Source: Actinomycetes bacterium (GTDB taxonomy: Bacteria; Actinomycetota; Acidimicrobiia; Acidimicrobiales; RAAP-2). Taken from it: a stretch of DNA of 49,119 nt. The position numbers and the translations under genes were made by a program. The notes under the pieces were generated by a model. That model did no database searches. It had not been told where the DNA came from and saw only the letters and a list, made by a program, of their open reading frames with translations. Below, piece after piece: positions 8,779 through 15,473 of this stretch; the first letter of the stretch is position 1; every line of letters starts with the position of its first letter. The DNA lies in assembly GCA_021777285.1 (NCBI GenBank), contig JAJYDR010000006.1, forward strand, positions 1 to 49,119, written 5' to 3'.

Positions 8779-8968
8779 CCAGATGCCAGCCGGGGTCCAC
8801 GCACATGGCACGTCGCGGCCCCGACGTCGCCGTTCGTCCGGTCCTGGCGACCTGGGGACTCGCAGCCGCATTCGTCCAGCGTTGTTGGGCCCGTCAAGAC
8901 ACCAATCGCGGCGAATTGGACGGGTCGCGGGTCCCGCGACGGACCACGCGGCCGATCCGGCCCCTCAC

Positions 8969-8974
8969 TACACT
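8969..8974 (+). promoter_or_regulatory. Leaderless -10 box for the Rrf2 regulator
   Basis: TACACT is followed by exactly 6 nt and then the GTG at 8981. No ribosome binding site is possible in that gap apart from GAGGG touching the start. No good -35 element is seen at 16-18 nt upstream. Confidence 0.5.
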
Positions 8975-8980
8975 GAGGGC

Positions 8981-9430
8981 GTGAGGGTATCAACGCGGGG
9001 TGACTACGCGAGCCGAGCGCTTCTCAGCCTTGCGCTGCATGACGATCCGTCGCGCCCGACGTCGGTACGCGACCTCGCACAGCGCACCGGCCTGCCCCAG
9101 CCGTACCTCGAGCAGATCCTCCTGGCATTGAAGGGCGTCGGGCTCGTTCGCTCCAAGCGCGGCGTCGGCGGCGGCTACGTGCTGGCGCGCTCGGCCGAGT
9201 CCATCACCCTGGCGGAGGTCGTCGCCGCCGTCGACGGCCCCATCGTCGCGGGCGATTTCGGCCAGCCCCACCAGGATGGCGCCTGTGACCACGAGGGCCA
9301 GTGCGTGCTGCTCGCCGTGTGGGCCGACGTTGGCAGTCACATGCGCGAGCACCTGGCGAGTTACACCCTCGCCGACATGGTGCTCCAGGCGCGAGGCGTC
9401 CAGCCGATGCGCCGTACCCATTCGGCCTGA
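8981..9430 (+). CDS. Rrf2-family transcriptional regulator
   Basis: This 149-aa DNA-binding protein begins MRVSTRGDYASRALLSLAL, the standard Rrf2 opening, which supports the GTG at 8981 rather than the upstream frame extension. It has a winged helix with SVRDLAQRTGLPQPYLEQIL as the recognition part and a wing at SKRGVGGGYVLAR. IscR, NsrR and RsrR hold an Fe-S cluster through three Cys spaced C-x5-C-x5-C. Here only the last two remain (ACDHEGQC), and the first position is Pro with His next to it. It could still hold a cluster with another ligand or act without one. It is divergent from bpa and lies 222 bases upstream of a sigma-factor gene, which it might regulate; that is inference. Confidence 0.88.
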   Translation: MRVSTRGDYASRALLSLALHDDPSRPTSVRDLAQRTGLPQPYLEQILLALKGVGLVRSKRGVGGGYVLARSAESITLAEVVAAVDGPIVAGDFGQPHQDGACDHEGQCVLLAVWADVGSHMREHLASYTLADMVLQARGVQPMRRTHSA

Positions 9431-9461
9431 CGAACGCCGCTCACCCACTGCCCGGTGCCGA

Positions 9462-9475
9462 CCGGCACGTGCCGG
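9462..9475. repeat. Perfect 14-bp palindrome after the Rrf2 gene
   Basis: CCGGCACGTGCCGG is a perfect palindrome 32 bases past the Rrf2 stop, with CCCGG/CCGGG continuing loosely outside it. It may be a terminator stem without a T-run, or a regulator site in the region upstream of the sigma gene. Confidence 0.35.
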
Positions 9476-9563
9476 GCGTTGACCGGGCGGACCACGCGAA
9501 ACTTACGAATTTCTCACCCGGCACTGATGGGGTCTTGCAGGTCCGGGAATATCTTTCCCCGTA

Positions 9564-9592
9564 TTGGGTTTACTGCTGTGGTAAATTAGTTA
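9564..9592 (+). promoter_or_regulatory. Candidate promoter of the sigma-factor gene
   Basis: TTGGGT (9564-9569), a 17-base spacer and TAGTTA (9587-9592) form a plausible -35/-10 pair. They sit in an unusually AT-rich patch about 60 bases before the ATG at 9652. The spacer contains the inverted repeat TTTAC-N7-GTAAA (9569-9585), which could be an operator. Confidence 0.4.
9569..9585. promoter_or_regulatory. Inverted repeat TTTAC-N7-GTAAA in the sigma promoter spacer
   Basis: Both 5-bp arms match perfectly around a 7-bp centre. The repeat occupies the -35/-10 spacer of the candidate promoter, where a bound protein would block RNA polymerase. Short arms mean it could be chance. Confidence 0.3.
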
Positions 9593-9651
9593 TGCGTTGG
9601 TAGGAGAAATAGGCCACCCGCATACGTGTTGGGAGACGACGAGGAGCTGCG

Positions 9652-10500
9652 ATGATTACGAACCGGCGATCAAGTGTGAACACAAACGACATGCTCGGAC
9701 TCCTGATGCGGGATCTCGACCGCTACCCCATGCCGAACTACGATGAGCAGGTAGAACTGGCCAAGCGGGTGACCGCGGGCGACGAAGAGGCAAAGAAGCA
9801 GATGGTGGCGGCGAACTTGCGCCTCGTCCTGCACTGGGCCCGTCGCTACCAGGACCGTGGCGTCGAGATGATCGACCTGGTCCAAGAGGGCACGTTCGGA
9901 CTCTTGCGCGCCGTGGAGAAGTTCGACTGGGAGCGCGGCTTCAAGTTCTCCACCTACGCGACGTGGTGGATCCGCCAGGCGCTCCAGCGGGCCGTCCAGC
10001 AGCACGGCCGCACCATTCGCATCCCCCTCGAAGTCGGCGAGCAGCTCCAACGCCTCGAGGCCACAACGGCCGAACTGACTTCGCTGTTCGCGCGCAAGCC
10101 CACCGACGACGAGTTGACCGAGGCCACGGGCATGTCCAAGGCCGAGCGCGACAACCTGCGCGGGCTGGCCGGCGTCACGGCGAGCCTCGACCAGCCGGCG
10201 TCCTCGGACTCGGCCACGACCCTCGGCGACCTCGTTGCCCCGAGCCAGCACGACTGGGTCGGCGACATCGAGCAGACCATGGTTGACGAGCAACTGCTCG
10301 AGGCCCTCGACCAGCTCACCGATATCCAGCGCGACGTGCTCTCGCACCGATTCGGCCTGAACGGCTCATCGCCGCTCTCACTCCAGGCGACGGCCAACGT
10401 CATGGACATCGGCGTGCGGCGCGTTCGCCGCGCCGAGGAAGAGGCGATGGCAATCCTGCGCCGGGACCAGGCGGTCATCGCGGCCCACGAGATGGCCTAG
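9652..10500 (+). CDS. RNA polymerase sigma factor, sigma-70 group 2-like
   Basis: This 282-aa sigma factor has regions 1.2 to 4.2 but no long region 1.1. Region 1.2 appears as DMLGLLMRDLDRYPMPNYDEQVELAKRV; region 2 is strong (NLRLVLHWARRYQDRG, DLVQEGTFGLLRAVEKFDWERGFKFSTYATWWIRQAL); region 3 follows (RTIRIPLEVGEQLQRLE). Region 4.1 (ALDQLTDIQRDVLSHRFGL) is normal. Region 4.2 (SLQATANVMDIGVRRVRRAEEEAMAILRR) is weakened: the usual RERIRQIE recognition helix is replaced by VRRVRRAE. The ATG at 9652 has GAGGAG about 9 nt upstream. Short length and the odd region 4.2 argue for an alternative (group 2) sigma rather than the housekeeping RpoD, but this cannot be settled from the window. Confidence 0.85.
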   Translation: MITNRRSSVNTNDMLGLLMRDLDRYPMPNYDEQVELAKRVTAGDEEAKKQMVAANLRLVLHWARRYQDRGVEMIDLVQEGTFGLLRAVEKFDWERGFKFSTYATWWIRQALQRAVQQHGRTIRIPLEVGEQLQRLEATTAELTSLFARKPTDDELTEATGMSKAERDNLRGLAGVTASLDQPASSDSATTLGDLVAPSQHDWVGDIEQTMVDEQLLEALDQLTDIQRDVLSHRFGLNGSSPLSLQATANVMDIGVRRVRRAEEEAMAILRRDQAVIAAHEMA

Positions 10501-10512
10501 GGGTTACCCCTC

Positions 10513-10535
10513 GACGAGCGGCTCGCCCGCTCGTC
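10513..10535. terminator. Hairpin between convergent sigma and rluD genes
   Basis: GACGAGCGG and CCGCTCGTC form a perfect 9-bp stem with a 5-base loop. It lies in the 70-base gap between two convergent genes, the expected place for a bidirectional terminator. There is no T-run on either side, so intrinsic termination would be weak. Confidence 0.45.
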
Positions 10536-10570
10536 CCAGCGCCGCCGGCACCAGAACCGTTCGCCGCTGG

Positions 10571-11524
10571 TCACGCCTCGTCGAGGTGGACCAGCGCGTC
10601 CAGGTCCGCCGGCAAGGCAGCGTCAAAGGACACCCACTGGCCCGACGACGGATCGGCGAAGCCGAGCCGCGTCGCGTGCAGGAAGACTCGTTCGGGCGCG
10701 AGGCGCGACTCGCGACGATGCCCGTAGCGGTTGTCGTTGACCACGGGGTGGCCAATGGATGCCAGGTGCACGCGGATTTGGTGCGTGCGGCCCGTTTCCA
10801 GCTTCAGGCGCAAGACGGTCGTGCGCGGTGCTTCCAGACGCGACACGACTTCGTAGGCCGTCCTCGCCCACCGCCCGTCGCTGCGCACCGCCATCATCGT
10901 CGGGGTCCTCGTCGAGCGGCCGATCGGCGCGTCGACGACGCCGCGCGACTCGGCGACGTGGCCCTCGACCAGGCCGAGATAGATCCGCTCGATCGCGCGC
11001 TGGTCGAGCTGCTCGCGCAGGCTCTCGTAGCCCGCGACCGAGCGGGCGACGACGACCAGTCCCGACGTTCCTTTGTCGAGCCGATGCACGATGCCCGGGC
11101 GCGACGGGTCACAGAGCCCCACCTGACGCAGCGCGTCAAGCTCGGGGTAGCGCGCCAGCAGTCCGGCCACGAGGGTGCCCGTGAGCTGGCCGGCGCCCGG
11201 GTGGACGACCTGGCCAGGTGCCTTGTTGACGACGACGTAATCGACGGTTTCGCTGACGACGTCGACCGGCACGGACGCGTCGGGTTCCACCCAACCGTTG
11301 CCGACCTCGGGCACCACCGCGACGAGTCGCTGGCCCGAGACCAGTGGGGTCGACGCCTTCTTCAGCGGCACACCGTCCACGGTGACCGCACCGTCGGCGA
11401 TCACGGCGGCGATGAGCGCCCGAGGCCGACCGGTCAGCATCGCGATCGCCCGGTCACAGCGAACGCCATCGAGGCCGTCGGGCACCACTACGTCGAGGAG
11501 TCCCACCTCGAATTCGTCGCTCAT
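10571..11524 (-). CDS. rluD: RluA/RluD-family pseudouridine synthase
   Basis: This 317-aa enzyme isomerises specific uridines to pseudouridine in large-subunit rRNA. An N-terminal S4-like RNA-binding segment (about residues 15-75, with CDRAIAMLTGRPRALIAAVIADGAVTVDG) precedes the catalytic domain. Family motifs are VVNKAPGQVVHPG, HRLDKGTSGLVVVA with catalytic Asp near residue 150, and LKLETGRTHQIRVHLASIGHPVVND near the C-terminus. Length is normal for RluD. The start overlaps the lspA stop by 4 nt, an arrangement common in bacteria. Paralogue identity (RluD versus RluA/RluC) is inferred from the S4 domain and the lspA linkage. Confidence 0.92.
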   Translation of the reverse strand: MSDEFEVGLLDVVVPDGLDGVRCDRAIAMLTGRPRALIAAVIADGAVTVDGVPLKKASTPLVSGQRLVAVVPEVGNGWVEPDASVPVDVVSETVDYVVVNKAPGQVVHPGAGQLTGTLVAGLLARYPELDALRQVGLCDPSRPGIVHRLDKGTSGLVVVARSVAGYESLREQLDQRAIERIYLGLVEGHVAESRGVVDAPIGRSTRTPTMMAVRSDGRWARTAYEVVSRLEAPRTTVLRLKLETGRTHQIRVHLASIGHPVVNDNRYGHRRESRLAPERVFLHATRLGFADPSSGQWVSFDAALPADLDALVHLDEA

Positions 11525-11991
11525 CGTCTCATCAACGTATCGCCTCGCAACGCCACCACGATCAAGACCACGAATCCGGCCGTGACCGCCACGTCGGCCC
11601 CGTTAAAGATCGGGAAGGAGCCGACGGCGATGAAGTCGGTCACCTGGTGGGGCGTGGCCATGAGCCGGTCCACCACGTTGGCGACCCCGCCGCCGAGCAG
11701 CAGCCCGAAGCCGACCGCCGGCGCGCCGTTTCGCGCGCGCACCGCCGCGACCAAGAGCGCCAGCGCGATCAACGCCGTCACCACCGTCGTCACGAGGGGA
11801 TCTGAGCGGTTCAGCGAGAACGAGATCCCGGCGTTGTACTGCAGACGCAGCCACAGGGGGCCGAGCACGTGGATCGGGCGCGTGAGCGCCCACCGCGCCC
11901 AGGCCTTGCTCGCCGCGTCGAGCGCGAGCACCCCGAGGGCCGTGAGGAGAACCGTTCGATTCGGCGCGATCCTCAGCCGTTGGCGCGGCAC
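11521..11991 (-). CDS. lspA: Lipoprotein signal peptidase (signal peptidase II)
   Basis: This 156-aa integral membrane aspartyl protease removes the signal peptide from diacylglyceryl-modified prolipoproteins. Four hydrophobic segments are visible. Conserved motifs are D in VLALDAASKAWA, NAGISFS, the catalytic Asp region GGGVANVVDRLM, and FNGADVAVTAG (usually FNxAD). Its first codons overlap the end of the DksA-like gene by 19 nt and its stop overlaps rluD by 4 nt, so the three are co-transcribed. The presence of lspA contrasts with the amino-acid binding protein at 41006, which has no lipobox. Confidence 0.93.
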   Translation of the reverse strand: MPRQRLRIAPNRTVLLTALGVLALDAASKAWARWALTRPIHVLGPLWLRLQYNAGISFSLNRSDPLVTTVVTALIALALLVAAVRARNGAPAVGFGLLLGGGVANVVDRLMATPHQVTDFIAVGSFPIFNGADVAVTAGFVVLIVVALRGDTLMRR

Positions 11992-13013
11992 GTCACACAG
12001 GTGAACACCGGCACCTGCGCCCGGAGCCGATCCTTCGCGATCGGTTCGAAGCAGCTGTCACAGCGCCCGTAACTCCCGTCATCGACGCGCGCCAGGGCGA
12101 CGTCGATCAGCTGGGTCTTCAGTCGTTCGTTGTCCAGCTGCATCTTGAGCTGGTCGCGGTCGTAGTCCGAGCCAGCGCTCGAGCCGTCTTCCTCGTCATA
12201 CTCCGGGCGCTCTCGACCCTCTAGGAGATCGTTGACGGCGTTTTCGAGCACCGTGATCTGCATCGCCGTGACCGTCTGGGCCTCGAGGAGCAGGTCGCGT
12301 AGCTCGGCGAGGAACGCGGTGTCGTTGGCGTAGGGCTTGGAGTGCATCTTGCGCTCCAGCGCCTCCTGGCGCTTGCGCTCCTCGAGTTCGCGGCGCTCCT
12401 GTCGCTTCAGCTCCTCGGCATTGCGCCGCTCGATCTCGCGCTGCTTGCGCAGCCGCTCGGCCTCGATGGCCTTCCTCTTGGCCTCGAGTTCGCGCTGTTT
12501 CTTCGCCTCGATGGCGGCTCGCTCGCGCGCCTTGCGCTGAATCTCGTGTTCCTTGGCGGCGGCCTTGGCCTTGGCCTCACGTTCCTTGGCGGCAGCCTTG
12601 GCCTTGGCCTCGCGTTCCTTGGCGGCGGCCTTGGCCTTGGCCTCGCGTTCCTTGGCGGCGGCCTTGGCCTCGCGCTCGCGCTGGGCCTTCGCGGCGGCAG
12701 CGGCCTTGGCCTTGGCGGCCGCGGCCTTGGCGGCGGCGGCGGCCTTGGCCTCGCGCTCGCGCTGGGCCTTCGCGGCGGCAGCGGCCTTGGCCTTGGCGGC
12801 CGCGGTGCTCGCGGGCGCCTTCTTGGCAGTGCTCGTCGTCTTGCCTGGTGCAACGGCTTTCTTGGTCACGGCCGTCTTCTTCGCCGGTGCGGCCTTGGCC
12901 GTTGCCTTCTTGGCCACGGCCGCCCGCGAGACCGCCGGCGACTTCTTGGCCACCGTCGTCGCCTTGGCGGCCTTCGAGGCGGCCTTCTTGGGACTGGCGG
13001 GGCTGGCGGTCAT
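11973..13013 (-). CDS. DksA/TraR-type zinc-finger protein with long Lys/Ala/Glu/Arg-rich N-terminus
   Basis: This 346-aa protein has two parts. The C-terminal ~115 residues resemble a DksA/TraR regulator: a helical hairpin (AFLAELRDLLLEAQTVTAMQ) and a four-Cys zinc finger with GRCDSC and FTCVTC. The N-terminal ~230 residues are low-complexity: first a Ala/Lys/Pro-rich stretch like the tails of histone H1 or mycobacterial HupB (KKAASKAAKA, AKKTAVTKKAVAPGK), then long charged helix repeats built on EREAKAKAAAK. Such a tail would bind nucleic acid or form a long coiled coil. The start ATG at 13013 follows AAGGAG at good spacing. It lies upstream of lspA and rluD in one operon, just after divIVA. 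Its role is unknown; RNA-polymerase or DNA binding is inferred. Confidence 0.85.
   Translation of the reverse strand: MTASPASPKKAASKAAKATTVAKKSPAVSRAAVAKKATAKAAPAKKTAVTKKAVAPGKTTSTAKKAPASTAAAKAKAAAAAKAQREREAKAAAAAKAAAAKAKAAAAAKAQREREAKAAAKEREAKAKAAAKEREAKAKAAAKEREAKAKAAAKEHEIQRKARERAAIEAKKQRELEAKRKAIEAERLRKQREIERRNAEELKRQERRELEERKRQEALERKMHSKPYANDTAFLAELRDLLLEAQTVTAMQITVLENAVNDLLEGRERPEYDEEDGSSAGSDYDRDQLKMQLDNERLKTQLIDVALARVDDGSYGRCDSCFEPIAKDRLRAQVPVFTCVTCRANG
12548..12646 (-). repeat. Three tandem 33-bp coding repeats
   Basis: Three adjacent copies of a 33-bp unit (12548-12580, 12581-12613, 12614-12646) encode the 11-aa unit EREAKAKAAAK. Copies differ at only one or two bases. A partial fourth copy follows. 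High identity suggests recent slippage expansion within the DksA-like gene. Confidence 0.85.
12661..12805 (-). repeat. Direct repeat of 64 bp, 81-bp period, in the DksA-like gene
   Basis: Bases 12661-12724 and 12742-12805 are identical as I read them. The 81-bp offset is 27 codons, so the duplication keeps frame. It encodes an Ala/Lys block followed by AQREREAKA. Confidence 0.8.
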
Positions 13014-13049
13014 CGGGTGCTCCTTAGGGCCGTTCGTTCGTGCTGGCCG

Positions 13050-13055
13050 ACCCTA
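13050..13055 (-). promoter_or_regulatory. Candidate -10 box upstream of the DksA-like gene
   Basis: TAGGGT on the minus strand lies 36 nt before the ATG at 13013. It would give a transcript with a leader of about 30 nt that includes the AAGGAG ribosome site. No convincing -35 is seen. Confidence 0.3.
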
Positions 13056-13071
13056 GCAGTCGAGACCCGAC

Positions 13072-13824
13072 TTACGCGCGATCGTCGGTCGCAGGCGTAT
13101 CGAACTGCAGTACCTGGGGAACCACCGGTTGCTGGGCGGTGACACCCACCTCGCCAACGGGTTGCGCGGGTGCGGGTGCGGGTGCCGCTGGTGCGGGTGC
13201 CGCTGGTGCGGCCGTCGGCGCTGGCGCCGTGGTCCGACCGCCCATGTGCAGCGACGACTCGATCCACTGGGCGAATTCGCTCAGGGCGCCGCTCAGGCGC
13301 GTGCGCTCGATGTCCAGCTGGCGCGTCAACGTTTCGACGTCCTCGCTGAGACGCTGCTTGAGACCGTTCAGGCGGTTGACCTCGTCCTCGGCGCGGCTGC
13401 GCGCCTCGGTCACGATCTGGCGGGCGCGCTCCTGGGCGGCGACGGTGAGCTCGCGGGACTTCTCCTCGGCCTCACGCTGAGCGTGATCGATGAACTGCTG
13501 GGCCATCGCGATCATCGAGGTGACCTGCTCGGCGCCCGCCCCGGTCACACTCGGCGCCGGACGCGCCGGCGCGGGCGCGGGGGCCGCGGGGGCCGCGGCC
13601 GGGCCTGCACTCGCCCGAGAGGCTTCGAGCTGGTTGATGCGTTCGGCGGCCTGGCGCAGCTGCTGGCGCTGCTGTTGCAGCTGGTCCTTCAGCTGGCGAG
13701 CCTCGCCCGACAGGCGCTCGAGGAACTCGTCGACCTCATCGACGTTATAACCCTTGAGGCCGACCTTAAAGGCCACAGTATCGATGGAATCAAGGGCGGA
13801 TCGGGCGTTATCGGTGCTATCCAT
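13072..13824 (-). CDS. divIVA: DivIVA-family polar growth/division protein (Wag31-like)
   Basis: DivIVA marks negatively curved membrane and, in actinobacteria, directs polar or septal wall growth. The first ~60 residues are the DivIVA domain: DTVAFKVGLKGYNVDEVDEFLERLSGEA, followed by coiled coil. A Pro/Ala linker (about residues 75-95) leads to a second coiled coil (QFIDHAQREAEEKSRELTVAAQERARQIV). The C-terminal ~50 residues are again Pro/Ala-rich. With ATG at 13824 it is 250 aa. An upstream ATG at 13836 lies inside the TATGGT box and has no ribosome site, so 13824 is preferred. It sits after yggT in the usual actinobacterial order. Confidence 0.92.
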   Translation of the reverse strand: MDSTDNARSALDSIDTVAFKVGLKGYNVDEVDEFLERLSGEARQLKDQLQQQRQQLRQAAERINQLEASRASAGPAAAPAAPAPAPARPAPSVTGAGAEQVTSMIAMAQQFIDHAQREAEEKSRELTVAAQERARQIVTEARSRAEDEVNRLNGLKQRLSEDVETLTRQLDIERTRLSGALSEFAQWIESSLHMGGRTTAPAPTAAPAAPAPAAPAPAPAQPVGEVGVTAQQPVVPQVLQFDTPATDDRA

Positions 13825-13831
13825 ACCCGCA

Positions 13832-13837
13832 ACCATA
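13832..13837 (-). promoter_or_regulatory. Leaderless -10 box for divIVA
   Basis: TATGGT lies 7 nt before the ATG at 13824 on the minus strand. It overlaps the alternative ATG at 13836. If the box is used, the protein must start at 13824. Confidence 0.45.
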
Positions 13838-13903
13838 CAGCGCGGGTATGGCGCAAACGCGGCTCGCGCACCGCAAAAACGACGTGGCGCGACCCGTCGA
13901 TCG

Positions 13904-14152
13904 CTAGATCGCCGCGTTGATGATTTCGAGGGCGATGATGGCGACCAGGACCGAGAAGTCGATGCCCACCCCGCCGAACTGGGGCCGGGGAAGGATCTGG
14001 CGCAGTGGCCGCAGGACGGGCTCGGTCACCGTCATCAGAGCGCGGCGCACGGTGGCGACGCCGCCGCTACTCGACGCCGGGAACCAGCTGAGGAGTGCCG
14101 CGGCGATGAAGACCCAGATGTAGAGCGACAGCAGCAGGTGCACGAACCTCAT
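13904..14152 (-). CDS. YggT-family membrane protein
   Basis: This 82-aa protein has two hydrophobic segments: one at the N-terminus (FVHLLLSLYIWVFIAAALLSWF) and one at the C-terminus (FSVLVAIIALEIINAAI). The central VTEPVLRPLRQILPRP is the family signature. YggT proteins lie downstream of sepF in many Gram-positives and are thought to assist division or membrane protein assembly, but no activity is firmly established. The start overlaps the sepF stop by 4 nt, so the two are translationally coupled. Confidence 0.9.
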   Translation of the reverse strand: MRFVHLLLSLYIWVFIAAALLSWFPASSSGGVATVRRALMTVTEPVLRPLRQILPRPQFGGVGIDFSVLVAIIALEIINAAI

Positions 14153-14745
14153 AGGGCGTCAAACGACCGATAGCCCGACGCGCGCAGCGACGCCCGCGCG
14201 TCAGTGCTGACGTGGGACCCCTGGGGGCAGACCAAGTAGACGCCCGGGTCAAGCGGCTCGATCTTGGCGCTGAGCGCGTAGGCGGTCCCCGACGCAAAAT
14301 CCACGAGCCGCCGGGCCACGCTCGGCTCGAGGCCGGTCACGTTGAGCACCACGACCCGCGAGCTGCGCAGCAGGTCGGTGATCCGGCGCGACTCGTTGTA
14401 GGACTGGGGAAAGAGGATTGCCGGCTCATACTCGTTGGAAAGCGTCGCCGGCGGCCGCGGGCGGGGGCTCGGCATGGGCCGCACGCGCGGGGGCTCACCC
14501 GAGCTGTCGAGCACCGAGATCGACGACGGGCGCCGGGCGGCCTGCTGGGTCCGGGGCGGCATCGGGCTCGGCGGGGCCGGCGAATACGGCCGGCCGGCGC
14601 TCGATGGCCCTGGTCGCCAGTCGGCGGGCTCCTCGTAGGGGGTCTCGTCGGTGAAGGGACGTGTGGGGACGCTCGACGCGTAATCGCCGTACTCGTCCTC
14701 GATGAGACCGAGGAACCCCAACGCCTTTCGGAATTTGTCTTTCAT
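14149..14745 (-). CDS. sepF: SepF, FtsZ membrane anchor
   Basis: SepF binds the FtsZ C-terminal tail and the membrane and organises the Z-ring; it is essential in actinobacteria that lack FtsA. The 198-aa protein starts MKDKFRKALGFLGLI, an amphipathic helix for membrane insertion. A Pro/Ser/Arg-rich linker (about 25-105) is followed by the SepF/DUF552 core: EPAILFPQSYNESRRITDLL, VVVLNVTGLEPSVARRLVDFASGTAYAL, and GVYLVCPQGS. AGGGGAG lies a few bases before the ATG. It is coupled to yggT and lies 47 bases after yggS. Confidence 0.95.
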   Translation of the reverse strand: MKDKFRKALGFLGLIEDEYGDYASSVPTRPFTDETPYEEPADWRPGPSSAGRPYSPAPPSPMPPRTQQAARRPSSISVLDSSGEPPRVRPMPSPRPRPPATLSNEYEPAILFPQSYNESRRITDLLRSSRVVVLNVTGLEPSVARRLVDFASGTAYALSAKIEPLDPGVYLVCPQGSHVSTDARASLRASGYRSFDAL

Positions 14746-14792
14746 GTGCTCCCCTTGCGGCCACGACCAAGAACCATGTTAGGCCACCACCA

Positions 14793-15473
14793 TCAGGCGG
14801 CGACCCTCGAGCCGAACAGCGCTCGCCCGAGGCGCACCTCGGTGGCACCGTACTCGCAGGCGAGCTCCAGATCGTCGCTCATGCCCATCGATCGCTCCGG
14901 AACTCCCAGTTGATCAGCGAGTTCACGAACGGCCCCAAAGGCGAGCCGCGCCCCGTCGGGGTCCGGCGGGGCGACCGTCATGAGCCCGCGGACTTCGAGG
15001 CCGACGCGGCGGGCTTCACGCACCAATTCGGTGGCTTCCAGCACCGACGCCCCTGATCGAGAGGGTATTGCGCTCACATCGACCTCGACGTAGATGGCTG
15101 CGCCGGGCGCCACCGCGGCGATCCGGTTGATCTCCTTGACCCTCACGACCCCGCAGAGCACGTCCGCGGCGCGCGCGGCCCGGGCGATCTTGTTGGACTG
15201 CAGCGCCCCGAGGAAGTGCCAGCGCACCGCCAGGTCCGCGAGCGCCGCGCGCTTGGCCTCGAGCTCGACCAGGTAGTTCTCGCCCACTGTGTCGATGCCC
15301 GCCGCCACGGCGGCGCGCACCGCCTCGGGGCCAAACGTCTTGGTCACCGCGACGATTCGGACTTGTTCGGGCGTCGGCGAGGACGCCGCGATGCGTTCGC
15401 GCGCCGCACGGAGGTTCTCGCGAACCCGCTCGAACAGGCGACCGCTAGCGGAGGAAGCTGGGTAGGTCGTCAT
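14793..15473 (-). CDS. YggS/PROSC-family PLP homeostasis protein
   Basis: This 226-aa protein binds pyridoxal phosphate in a single TIM-barrel domain and helps buffer free PLP; it lacks a known catalytic activity. The PLP lysine is in VAVTKTFG. Other family segments are [35 protein letters not shown] and [30 protein letters not shown] at 15473 is the only good start; it lies inside the 3' end of ftsZ (overlap 29 bases). A TTG at 15482 would add three residues. Gene order ftsZ-yggS-sepF is the common one. Confidence 0.93.
   Translation of the reverse strand: MTTYPASSASGRLFERVRENLRAARERIAASSPTPEQVRIVAVTKTFGPEAVRAAVAAGIDTVGENYLVELEAKRAALADLAVRWHFLGALQSNKIARAARAADVLCGVVRVKEINRIAAVAPGAAIYVEVDVSAIPSRSGASVLEATELVREARRVGLEVRGLMTVAPPDPDGARLAFGAVRELADQLGVPERSMGMSDDLELACEYGATEVRLGRALFGSRVAA

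Noticed and set aside
8767..8871. N-terminal extension of Bpa to 8871
   Set aside because: The added 35 residues are Arg/Pro-rich and unlike Bpa proteins, and the GTG at 8766 gives the family length.
9301..9603. A 100-residue plus frame overlapping the Rrf2 3' end and the sigma promoter
   Set aside because: It is out of frame with the Rrf2 gene and crosses the palindrome and promoter. The AT-rich end translates to an unlikely peptide.
10586..12004. A 472-residue plus-strand frame opposite rluD and lspA
   Set aside because: It is antisense to two clearly identified genes and its product has no recognisable motif. Long antisense frames are expected at this GC content.
12548..12805. Regular repeats considered as a CRISPR array or VNTR outside genes
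   Set aside because: The units are adjacent without spacers, have a period divisible by three and lie within a coding frame, so they are coding repeats.
12342..13142. Leu/Gly-rich repetitive plus-strand frames opposite the DksA-like gene
   Set aside because: They are the complement of the Lys/Ala repeat. The minus frame has a ribosome site, a zinc finger and a normal start; these do not.
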